Assembly (NCBI GenBank): GCA_937870805.1
Contig: CALMZT010001017.1
Coordinates: 1 to 7,714 of the forward strand
Length of the DNA: 7,714 nt
Direction: 5' to 3'
Origin: an uncultured Chloroflexota bacterium
GTDB lineage: Bacteria > Chloroflexota > Anaerolineae > Aggregatilineales > Phototrophicaceae
Part shown: positions 1-5,697 of the stretch, one piece after another
How positions within the stretch are numbered: position 1 is the first letter of the stretch
Layout: the number at the start of each line of letters is the position of its first letter
Notes under the pieces: model-generated
The model's database searches: none
What the model was told of the DNA's origin: nothing
The model's input: only the letters and a program-made list of their open reading frames with translations
Program-made: the position numbers and the translations under genes

Positions 1-76
1 AGCATCAAAATAGGCTTAAGTGCGGTGTATTTTGAACGGGTTGTTGAGGCAAGCATTCAATACCTACCCTTGTAAA
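1..76. repeat. Copy A of a dispersed 76-bp intergenic repeat
   Basis: This segment runs from AGCATCAAAATAGG to ACCCTTGTAAA. It aligns without gaps to bases 169-244 (about 55 of 76 identical by hand count), and its last 70 bases align without gaps to 1306-1375 (about 54 of 70). The constant spacing and the better-conserved ends (AGCATC…AAATAGG and CTTGTAAA) suggest one family of dispersed non-coding element, not chance similarity. It leads directly into the C-rich inverted repeat at 85-142. The copy may begin before the window edge. Its function is not known. Confidence 0.65.
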
Positions 77-84
77 CCCCCTAA

Positions 85-142
85 CCCCCTCTCCCCTGCT
101 GGAATTTGGCTGGCAGCAGGTTTGTGCGGCGTGGAGAGGGGG
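85..142. repeat. G/C-rich imperfect palindrome between repeat copies
   Basis: CCCCCTCTCC at 85-94 is the exact reverse complement of GGAGAGGGGG at 133-142. Inside it, CCTGCTG (95-101) pairs with CAGCAGG (114-120), giving a long hairpin with an asymmetric internal loop. Similar C-rich/G-rich pairs flank the third repeat copy (around 1381-1392 with 1428-1437, and GGAGAGGGGGAA near 1265-1276). Palindromes of this style are common dispersed intergenic elements in Chloroflexota and some other phyla, as I recall. It lies 3' of the minus-strand gene and could help end that transcript, but there is no T-tract. Confidence 0.6.
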
Positions 143-168
143 AACGCCCTTCGCGTGACGAGACGGTG

Positions 169-244
169 AGCATCGAAATAGGGTTGAAAGTTGAGTCTTT
201 TGGGCAGTATTTTGAGGTAAGCATTAAAAACACACTCTTGTAAA
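169..244. repeat. Copy B of the dispersed 76-bp intergenic repeat
   Basis: This is the same length as copy A, with about 72% identity by hand count; it shares AGCATC, AAATAGG, TTTTG, TTGAGG, AAGCATT and the final CTTGTAAA. Unlike copies A and C it is not followed by a C-rich stretch: after TGTAAA comes GAGGATGG. It may therefore be a decayed or truncated end of the element. The 66-codon reading frame across 64-264 on the minus strand lies entirely inside repeats and palindrome and is not a believable gene. Confidence 0.6.
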
Positions 245-310
245 GAGGATGGTGCGGGTTGCAATTGGAGAGGCTAACGTTCTACAACGTCGTCTCAAGA
301 GTGGTAAAGG

Positions 311-883
311 TTAGAAGGATAGCAGCAGGCGCGCCAGCACCCAACATAACACCGCAAAGAACAGGAAGTTGACGCTGAGGCGCACACTGCTGAACTTGTG
401 CTGCACAATGTATGCTTTGGCATGAATTTCTGCGATGATCGTCGCCTTTAACTCATCCATCGAAAGGCTCAGGAAGCGTCTGGTGAAATCTTCCTCGCTC
501 ATCATCGCAATACTGCCAAAGCAATAGAGATTCTCATGCAAACGCCGCTTTTTCGTATGCGGCACGACAGTCCACAGGGCAAAGAAAATCGAACCCAGTA
601 GAAACACCAGCAACGCCAGACTGAACAGGCACGCACCGCGCTGATACCACGAACTGTTGGCATTCAGAAACGCTTGCGCCATGCCGGGCGCGAAACTGAC
701 GCTGCTTGCTGCCAACACAGCATTCACCCCTAACACCAACTGTGCTTTGGTATCGGAGTGACGAATCGATTGATCCATCTCCTGATACAACATATAAAAC
801 AAACGGGTGAAGTCGATGGGTGTGCTGCTGACGCTGTTGATCTGTTCGACCCTTTCCAGGTCAAGCAGTTTGGGGTTAATCAT
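311..883 (-). CDS. PycTM-like (DUF5706-type) membrane effector protein, orphan
   Basis: A 190-residue protein with the layout of the PycTM effector family (formerly DUF5706). It has an N-terminal soluble helix, a motif of the 'ADtKA' type (RHSDTKAQLVLG, residues 41-52) running into TM1 (~48-64), TM2 (~86-107), a cytoplasmic stretch with FGSIAMMSEEDF (~122-133), and a final helix TM3 (~168-188). In Pycsar anti-phage defence such proteins sense cyclic UMP or CMP and damage the inner membrane; that role here is inferred from family resemblance. No cyclase gene is visible, though one could lie left of base 1. The reading frame extends to a GTG at 922, but the ATG at 881-883 is preceded five bases upstream by GGAG (TTGGAGCGGTAATG), so I start there. 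The gene points away from the transporter operon. An unrelated small membrane protein remains possible. Confidence 0.72.
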   Translation of the reverse strand: MINPKLLDLERVEQINSVSSTPIDFTRLFYMLYQEMDQSIRHSDTKAQLVLGVNAVLAASSVSFAPGMAQAFLNANSSWYQRGACLFSLALLVFLLGSIFFALWTVVPHTKKRRLHENLYCFGSIAMMSEEDFTRRFLSLSMDELKATIIAEIHAKAYIVQHKFSSVRLSVNFLFFAVLCWVLARLLLSF

Positions 884-942
884 TACCGCTCCAATTATTA
901 AATCAAGTTTAAGGTATTTCACATATTCTTAATGTGAATCAG

Positions 943-972
943 ATTGTAAGGGCAAAACCCCTAAAATGTGAA
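943..972 (-). promoter_or_regulatory. Candidate sigma-70-type promoter of the PycTM-like gene
   Basis: On the minus strand, TTCACA (972-967) and TACAAT (948-943) are separated by 18 bases. Each matches the TTGACA/TATAAT consensus at five of six positions. Transcription would begin near 936, leaving a leader of about 50 bases before the ATG at 883. If so, the GTG at 922 would fall about 14 bases into the transcript, also favouring the ATG. This is a pattern match only. Confidence 0.35.
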
Positions 973-1305
973 GTGATTTTGACAAAATCTTAACAAATTG
1001 GTGGCAAACGAGGTATATTCCAAAGCATCGGGCTAGCATCACAAGTGCTGAGGGCTTAAAGAAGGTTTAACAATGGCTGTTTAGCTGATGATGCAGTTTA
1101 ACGAATAAAGACGGAGTAAAGCTCAATTGCGCCCCCTTTCCCCAACCCCTTCACAATGTTTTGTGGAGTGATGTTGAGTGTTCGCCAAAACCTCACCCCC
1201 TGTATCCCCGCCGCTTCGCTTACCCATTTTTGAAACAGGTGTGCAAGGGGGAGTCCAGGCACATGGAGAGGGGGAATAGACTCTCGCAGTGAGCGTTCGC
1301 GCCTG

Positions 1306-1375
1306 AAAATAGGCTGAATGATGTGGTTTTTTGAACGTGTCGTTGAAACAATAATAAAATACCTACCCTTGTAAA
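1306..1375. repeat. Copy C of the dispersed intergenic repeat
   Basis: AAAATAGGCT…TTTTGAACG…GTTG…AATACCTACCCTTGTAAA aligns without gaps to bases 7-76, about 77% identical by hand count. The stretch just before it (GGAGAGGGGGAATAG near 1265, then GTGAGC near 1290) resembles the stretch before copy B (GGAGAGGGGGAACGC near 133, then GTGAGC near 166). What follows is again a C-rich arm (ACCCCCTCTCCC near 1381-1392). The whole element, palindrome arm plus 76-bp unit, therefore occurs on both sides of the PycTM-like gene. Confidence 0.6.
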
Positions 1376-1535
1376 CCCCGGACCCCCTCTCCCTCGCATC
1401 GAATCTGTGGGTGATGGGTGTTGTGAGCGGGGAGAGATACAAGGGAGGAAATACAGGTCGTGTTTTCTCATTTTTTGTGTGCAAGCGAAAGTCCTGAAAT
1501 GTATGATCTGCTTTTTAATTTTTTCAACTGGGTAC

Positions 1536-1564
1536 TGGACAAAGCTATCGAACCCTAGTAGACT
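1536..1564 (+). promoter_or_regulatory. Candidate promoter of the ABC transporter operon
   Basis: TGGACA (1536-1541; five of six bases of the -35 consensus) and TAGACT (1559-1564; four of six of the -10 consensus) are spaced 17 bases apart. An A/T-rich run (CTTTTTAATTTTTTCAA, 1511-1527) lies just upstream and could serve as an UP element. The predicted start is near 1571, giving a leader of about 50 bases before the ATPase ATG. No promoter of comparable quality is obvious nearer the gene. Confidence 0.3.
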
Positions 1565-1623
1565 TTTAAGAACCCTCAATACACATAAGCTGATGACACC
1601 TAAGGTGAATAGGAACAAATTTT

Positions 1624-2649
1624 ATGAGCGCATCGACACCTGCTGTCCGTATCCGTGATCTGCGCAAGACGTATATCGTCACCGAACGCGAAGCCGGGAT
1701 GAAAGCCGCGCTGCGCAGTTTGGTCAAACGCAAAACGCGCGAAGTGAAGGCAGTAGACAATATTTCATTCGACGTACAGCCAGGCGAAGTCGTCGGCTTT
1801 TTGGGACCAAACGGCGCGGGCAAAACGACCACGCTGAAAATGCTCTCCGGGCTGCTGCATCCGACCAGCGGCGAAGCAAACGTATTGGGATTTACGCCCT
1901 ACAAGCGCGAACGCGGCTTCCTGACGCAGATTACGCTGGTCATGGGGCAGCGCAATCAACTCGTGTGGGACATCCCCGCTGCTGATTCTTTTGAATTGAA
2001 CCGCGCGATTTATCGCATCCCACGCGATGAGTTTAAGAAGACACTGGATGAACTCGTTGCACTACTTGACCTCACACCACTGATGGGAAAACCCGTGCGC
2101 AACTTATCACTTGGTGAGCGCATGAAGTGCGAAATCGCGGGGGCGTTGCTGCACAAGCCCAAAGTGCTGTTCCTCGACGAGCCGACAATCGGGCTGGACT
2201 TAACGGCGCAGCGTCGTATCCGCAACTTCATCAAGGAATACAACGAACGGCATAATGCGACGGTGCTGCTGACCAGTCACTACATGGCAGACGTAGAAGC
2301 CCTCTGTAAGCGCGTAGTCGTCATCCATCACGGCAAGATTTTGTTCGACGGCGATCTTGCGAAGCTCGTTCAACGCATGAACCCGACGAAGACGATCATT
2401 GTCGAACTCGGCGAAGAAGGCATCGACCCACAGCGGCTCTCGGTATACGGTGAAGTTCTCGGCACTGAGAATGGGCATATCAGCCTGCGTGTGCCAAAGA
2501 ATGACACCGCGCGCATCATCACACAAATGCTGGCAGAACTGCCCATTAGCGATGTGAGCATCGAAGACCCACCTATCGAAGACGCGATTGAACAGATTTT
2601 TGCGACGCCGGATGATAGCAACGTGATGAAAGCTATGGCGGGTGATTGA
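1624..2649 (+). CDS. ABC-2 type transporter ATP-binding protein (COG4586-like)
   Basis: This 341-residue nucleotide-binding subunit should hydrolyse ATP to drive the permeases encoded downstream, bound to the inner face of the membrane. Visible motifs are Walker A GPNGAGKTT (61-69), a Q-loop region around MGQRNQLVWD (107-116), signature LSLGERM (161-167), Walker B VLFLDEP (181-187), D-loop GLD (190-192) and the switch histidine in TSHY (His219). The LSLGERM form of the signature, the long insert between residues 17 and 43 before the Walker A strand, and a C-terminal domain ending in EDPPIEDAIEQIF fit the COG4586 group of uncharacterised ABC-2 ATPases, which pair with COG4587 and COG3694 permeases. 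AGGAA at 1611-1615 sits eight bases before the ATG. The stop codon overlaps the start of the broken permease behind it, suggesting translational coupling in the ancestral operon. The substrate cannot be read from the sequence. Confidence 0.93.
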   Translation: MSASTPAVRIRDLRKTYIVTEREAGMKAALRSLVKRKTREVKAVDNISFDVQPGEVVGFLGPNGAGKTTTLKMLSGLLHPTSGEANVLGFTPYKRERGFLTQITLVMGQRNQLVWDIPAADSFELNRAIYRIPRDEFKKTLDELVALLDLTPLMGKPVRNLSLGERMKCEIAGALLHKPKVLFLDEPTIGLDLTAQRRIRNFIKEYNERHNATVLLTSHYMADVEALCKRVVVIHHGKILFDGDLAKLVQRMNPTKTIIVELGEEGIDPQRLSVYGEVLGTENGHISLRVPKNDTARIITQMLAELPISDVSIEDPPIEDAIEQIFATPDDSNVMKAMAGD

Positions 2650-3011
2650 AAGCTATCGTCTGCACATCCAAACACGGATCGTGTGGTTTCTGGCATATCG
2701 AGCGAATATCCTGTTCACCATTTTTGGTAGAAGTGGTTGCCACCAACGGTATCTTCAACACACTCGAATGGTTCTTTGGCGGCAGACTCGCGCCGTTAGC
2801 GCTGATGCCTGTCCCTATGCATACGCTTGCTGCCATACTACCCTTTCGCTGGGCGTTTTCTTTTCCGGTTGAAACGCTGCTGAACCGACTGACAGTCGTA
2901 GAGATGGGGCAGGGATTTGCGGTACAGACTTCGTGGATTATCGGCTGCTTGCCTGTCATGACATTCATTTGGCGGGCGGGGATGCAACGATATGCGGTGG
3001 TGGGAGGCTGA
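2642..3011 (+). pseudogene. Broken A-type ABC-2 permease, internal deletion and frameshift
   Basis: This is the remains of a permease of the same family as the three intact copies. From a GTG at 2642 (eight bases inside the ATPase gene) the frame reads VIESYRLHIQTRIVWFLAYR, which aligns position by position with residues ~5-24 of the second intact permease (SIYREHIKVEVALKMQYR), and homology runs to about base 2730. Homology then resumes in another frame, reading GRLAPLALMPVP, LPFRW and finally QRYAVVGG before TGA at 3009-3011. Compared with the ~266-aa copies, roughly 140 central residues are missing, including the cytoplasmic LLLRPLHP segment and the middle membrane helices. The start frame stops at 2870-2872. 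A functional protein is very unlikely. The 3' end carries GGGAGG (3002-3007), the ribosome site of the next permease. Confidence 0.85.
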
Positions 3012-3014
3012 AGC

Positions 3015-3809
3015 GTGCTGCAAATTTACAGTGCGTTCTTCAAGATGGAAACGTCCATCAAGGCGCACTATCGCGCGCATATGGCGATCTGGCTGCTTGG
3101 ATTGATGGTCGAGCCAGTGGTGTACATGGTGGTGTGGATCAACGTGGCAGAAGCACGCGGCGGGATGGTAGAAAGCTATACGGCTTCGGACTTCGTAGTC
3201 TACTATCTGGCGTTTATTTTTGTGCGGCAGATGGGGGCAGCACCCAGTCCCTGGCGTTTTGAGCGCCGTATCCAAACAGGTGAAATGTCAATACTGCTGC
3301 TGCGCCCGCTGCATCCGGTGCATGGCGACATTGCCGAAACGACGAGCCAAAAGTTGATGTCCCTGCCCATTCTCCTGATCATGGCATTAGCGTTAGGGCT
3401 GGCGTTTCGGGTGACGCTCAATCCGCCCTGGTGGGCAGTCGTAACCTTTCCGTTGGCAGTCGTCTTAGCAGCGGCGCTGCGCTTTTCGATGCAGTGGACA
3501 CTGGCGACGGCGGCATTCTGGACAACCCGACTGGATGCTGTGTGGCAAATCTACATCATCCTGCAAACGTTCTTGAGTGGCGCGCTTGCACCGCTGCCAC
3601 TGCTGCCACCTGCAATACGCAGCATCGCGGAAATTTTGCCCTTTCGTTGGGTGTTCTATTTTCCGATTGAGCTGATACTCGGCAGATTATCACCTCAGGA
3701 GGCAGTGCGCGGCTTTGCGACACAAGGGGTATGGCTGTTGATTCGCATTGCGCTGATGCGGTTCGTGTGGCGGATAGGAATAAAGCGTTATTCGGCGGTA
3801 GGGGGTTGA
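3015..3809 (+). CDS. ABC-2 type permease, A-type copy 1 (COG4587-like)
   Basis: A 264-residue integral membrane subunit, expected to form half of the translocation path. Its pattern fits about six membrane segments (~22-44, 58-78, 115-133, 140-168, 176-198, 232-254), with a cytoplasmic loop GEMSILLLRPLHPVHGDIAE (89-108) between the second and third that probably contacts the ATPase. Family landmarks shared with its paralogues are HYR (18-20), FWTTRLDAVW (168-177), LPFRW (208-212) and the C-terminal KRYSAVGG. The GTG start at 3015 is supported by GGGAGG at 3002-3007, seven bases upstream, and by alignment of the N-terminus with the other copies. It starts three bases after the stop of the broken copy. 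Its LPPAI and ALMR…IG.KR stretches make it the closest intact relative of the 4617-4844 remnant. Confidence 0.9.
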   Translation: MLQIYSAFFKMETSIKAHYRAHMAIWLLGLMVEPVVYMVVWINVAEARGGMVESYTASDFVVYYLAFIFVRQMGAAPSPWRFERRIQTGEMSILLLRPLHPVHGDIAETTSQKLMSLPILLIMALALGLAFRVTLNPPWWAVVTFPLAVVLAAALRFSMQWTLATAAFWTTRLDAVWQIYIILQTFLSGALAPLPLLPPAIRSIAEILPFRWVFYFPIELILGRLSPQEAVRGFATQGVWLLIRIALMRFVWRIGIKRYSAVGG

Positions 3810-3810
3810 G

Positions 3811-4614
3811 ATGGCAGGCTTATTAAGCATCTATAGAGAACATATCAAAGTCGAAGTCGCGCTCAAAATGCAGTATCGCGTCGGTACGCTGCTGAATATG
3901 CTGCAAATGGCAGTAGAGCCGATTGTCTACTTGGTGGTGTGGCGTACTGTGGCGGCGGCACAAGGCGGCGAAGTCGGCGGCTTCGACAACAGCGAACTGG
4001 CGGCGTACTACATCATCTTCACGTTTATGCGCCAGTTTGTCGCGGCGACAGGTTTGTGGCTGTTTGAGTGGCGTATCCGCGAGGGACAGATGTCTACACT
4101 CCTGCTGCGCCCATTGCATCCCATTCACGCCGACATTGCCGAGAACATCAGTTACAAGGTGTTTTCGTCGATTGCACTGATTCCTATTCTGATTGTCATG
4201 GCGCTGGTCTTTGAAGCACGATTCACGGCTCCCTGGTGGGCGTGGCTGCTGTTCATTCCGGCAGCGTGTCTCGGCGCAGCGATTCGTTTCATCGCGCAAT
4301 ACGCGCTGGCAATGGTCGGTTTTTGGACAACACGCCTGGACGCCATCTGGCAGATGTACAGCATCTCGCAAACGTTTTTTGGCGGTACACTCGCGCCGTT
4401 AGCGCTGCTGCCTGTCCCGCTGCAAGTCATTGCCTCGCTGCTGCCCTTCCGTTGGATACTCGCATTTCCGATTGAGTTGGCGATGGGCAGACTTGCGACG
4501 GACGAAATCATCGGCGGCTTCATCGCGCAGCTATTGTGGATTGTCGGCACAACCGTAGTCCTGATCGCGGGCTGGCGAATTGCTGTGAAGCGTTATGGCG
4601 CAGTTGGAGGGTAA
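3811..4614 (+). CDS. ABC-2 type permease, A-type copy 2 (COG4587-like)
   Basis: A 267-residue membrane permease and clear paralogue of its two neighbours: MQYR near residue 20, VEPIVYLVVW (35-44), STLLLRPLHPIHADIAENIS (95-114), FWTTRLDAIWQMY, FFGGTLAPLALLPVP, LPFRW and a C-terminal KRYGAVGG. The ATG follows the previous stop by one base, so translation is probably coupled; the ribosome site would be the G-run in GTAGGGGGTTGAG, which also encodes the upstream protein's last residues. A 30-base stretch at 4389-4418 differs by only one base from 2786-2815 in the first broken copy, against much lower similarity around it. That points to recent duplication or gene conversion between them. It presumably forms a dimer with another permease and binds the single ATPase; this is inferred. 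Confidence 0.9.
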   Translation: MAGLLSIYREHIKVEVALKMQYRVGTLLNMLQMAVEPIVYLVVWRTVAAAQGGEVGGFDNSELAAYYIIFTFMRQFVAATGLWLFEWRIREGQMSTLLLRPLHPIHADIAENISYKVFSSIALIPILIVMALVFEARFTAPWWAWLLFIPAACLGAAIRFIAQYALAMVGFWTTRLDAIWQMYSISQTFFGGTLAPLALLPVPLQVIASLLPFRWILAFPIELAMGRLATDEIIGGFIAQLLWIVGTTVVLIAGWRIAVKRYGAVGG

Positions 4615-4616
4615 AT

Positions 4617-4844
4617 TTGCGCGCGCCGCCGGACTTGATGCCGCCAGCGATACAAACAATAGCGTGGTTTTTGCCATTTCGTTGGGTTGAGCCTTGTGCG
4701 ATTAATGTGGTGTTGGGAAGGCTGACGCCGCAGCAAGTGGCGTCGGGCATGGGCACATAGCTTCTGTGGATTGGGATAATTCTCGCGTTGATGCGAACTT
4801 TATGGTGGATCGGCTTGAAGCGTTTTTCAGCAGTAGGAGCGTAA
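4617..4844 (+). pseudogene. C-terminal remnant of an A-type permease with amber stop
   Basis: Only the last ~75 residues of a permease remain, in one frame: LRAPPDLMPPAIQTIAWFLP, then FRWVEPCAINVVLGRLTPQQ, VASGMGT, a TAG at 4758-4760, and LLWIGIILALMRTLWWIGLK ending RFSAVGA before TAA at 4842-4844. It aligns from about residue 189 to the end of A-type copy 1. The TAG stands exactly where every other copy in the operon has glutamine (TQGVW, AQLLW, MQTIW, VQTSW), so one CAG-to-TAG change explains it. There is no N-terminal part and no start site, and copy 2 ends immediately before it. The tail holds AGGAG (4835-4839), which serves the next gene's ATG nine bases later. Confidence 0.85.
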
Positions 4845-4848
4845 ACCG

Positions 4849-5649
4849 ATGAGTGAACTCTTTGAGATTTATCGTAAGCAGTTTGTGATTGAACTGGCAG
4901 TGGTCGCACAATACCGTGTGTCGATTGCCCTGTGGATTCTGAGCCTCGTTGCCGAGCCGATTGTCTATATGACGGTGTGGACGACGATTACGAAGCAGCA
5001 AGGCTCCGTAGGCGGCTTCACAGGTGGGGAATTTGCTGCGTACTACATCACATGGATGCTGGTACGGCACTTCGCTGTTACCCTCTCCCCTGATGCATTG
5101 GAGTGGCGGGTGCGACAAGGAGAGTTCTCCGCACTGCTGCTAAAGCCTATCCATCCCGTACACACGGACATCGCCAGCAACATTGCCTATAAGCTAGTCG
5201 CCCTGCCGATCATTCTAGCGATGATGCTGGGATTGGCGACCATCTTCCCGCCAACCTATAACTTCCACTTGTGGTCGATACTGGCGTTCATTCCAGTGAT
5301 GTTCATGGCGTATCTGATACGGTTCCTGTCACATTGGATTTTAGGCATTCTGGCATTCTGGACGACGCGGGCAAATTCGATTTTCCAAATATTTTTTGTT
5401 TCAGAAATCTTCTTGACCGGACGCCTGGCACCACTGTCATTGTTACCCGTTCCCATTCAAATCGTCGCCAGTATCCTACCCTTCCGCTGGATGATCGCCT
5501 TCCCCGTAGAACTGCTGCTTGGCAAAGTCACGCCGGAAGATGCCCTCGTCGGCTTCGGGATGCAGACTATTTGGTTAGGGCTGGAAGTGATGCTGTTGCT
5601 ACTGGTGTGGCGTGCGGGTGTGAAGCGTTATGCAGCAGTGGGAGCGTAG
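4849..5649 (+). CDS. ABC-2 type permease, A-type copy 3 (COG4587-like)
   Basis: A 266-residue permease with the same architecture as the two upstream: IYRKQF and AQYR near the N-terminus, AEPIVYMTVW (35-44), GEFSALLLKPIHPVHTDIAS (91-110), FWTTRANSIFQIF, TGRLAPLSLLPVPIQ, LPFRW, and KRYAAVGA at the C-terminus. It differs from copies 1 and 2 in having LKPIHP for LRPLHP and ANSIF for LDA[VI]W, so it is not a very recent duplicate. AGGAG at 4835-4839, inside the tail of the preceding remnant, is its ribosome site. It ends 48 bases before the B-type permease. It probably acts as one half of the transporter; whether it replaces or works beside copies 1 and 2 cannot be told. Confidence 0.9.
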   Translation: MSELFEIYRKQFVIELAVVAQYRVSIALWILSLVAEPIVYMTVWTTITKQQGSVGGFTGGEFAAYYITWMLVRHFAVTLSPDALEWRVRQGEFSALLLKPIHPVHTDIASNIAYKLVALPIILAMMLGLATIFPPTYNFHLWSILAFIPVMFMAYLIRFLSHWILGILAFWTTRANSIFQIFFVSEIFLTGRLAPLSLLPVPIQIVASILPFRWMIAFPVELLLGKVTPEDALVGFGMQTIWLGLEVMLLLLVWRAGVKRYAAVGA

Positions 5650-5687
5650 GCATTTGTTGGTTTTTAGCTCACAGATTTCGGGAAATG

Positions 5688-5693
5688 AGGAGG
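5688..5693 (+). promoter_or_regulatory. Consensus Shine-Dalgarno of the B-type permease
   Basis: AGGAGG lies four bases before the ATG at 5698, the only full-consensus ribosome site in the operon. Unlike the A-type copies, whose sites lie in the preceding coding tail, this gene has its own 48-base spacer. This would let the single B-type subunit be made strongly and independently of coupling, fitting a common partner for several A-type subunits (inference). Confidence 0.6.
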
Positions 5694-5697
5694 CGAA

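Larger units (their letters stand above)
884..1623. other. 740-bp intergenic region between divergent transcripts
   Basis: No convincing gene lies here. Bases 884-1110 are AT-rich and contain the candidate promoter of the minus-strand gene. They also hold a weak plus-strand promoter look-alike (TTAACA 990-995, 18-base spacer, TATATT 1014-1019) with no evident gene behind it. Bases ~1125-1440 are C-rich and G-rich repeat material, including repeat copy C. Bases ~1450-1623 are AT-rich again and form the leader of the ABC operon. Minus-strand frames at 1098-1484 and 1220-1618 overlap each other in the repeat zone and have no recognisable domain or ribosome site. Confidence 0.6.

Noticed and set aside
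1..244. CRISPR-like array from repeated ~76-bp units
   Set aside because: There are only two adjacent copies, about 72% identical, with no regular spacers and no cas genes.
64..264. 66-codon minus-strand reading frame
   Set aside because: It lies wholly within repeat copies and the C/G-rich palindrome, with no domain or ribosome site.
990..1019. Plus-strand promoter look-alike TTAACA-18-TATATT
   Set aside because: The hexamers are reasonable, but only a four-codon frame (ATG GCT GTT TAG near 1073) follows and no structured RNA is evident. In AT-rich DNA such matches arise by chance, so it is not listed as a feature.
1098..1618. Two overlapping minus-strand frames of 128 and 132 codons in the intergenic region
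   Set aside because: They overlap each other in different frames across repeat copy C and its palindrome arms, have low-complexity Pro/Ser/Arg-rich translations and no recognisable family.
1407..1658. 83-codon plus-strand frame overlapping the ATPase start
   Set aside because: It runs into the ATPase gene in another frame and begins in repeat material. The ATPase start is well supported.
3823..4371. 182-codon minus-strand frame opposite A-type permease copy 2
   Set aside because: It is a shadow of the permease: its composition is an antisense of membrane helices, with no family motif and no promoter or ribosome site.
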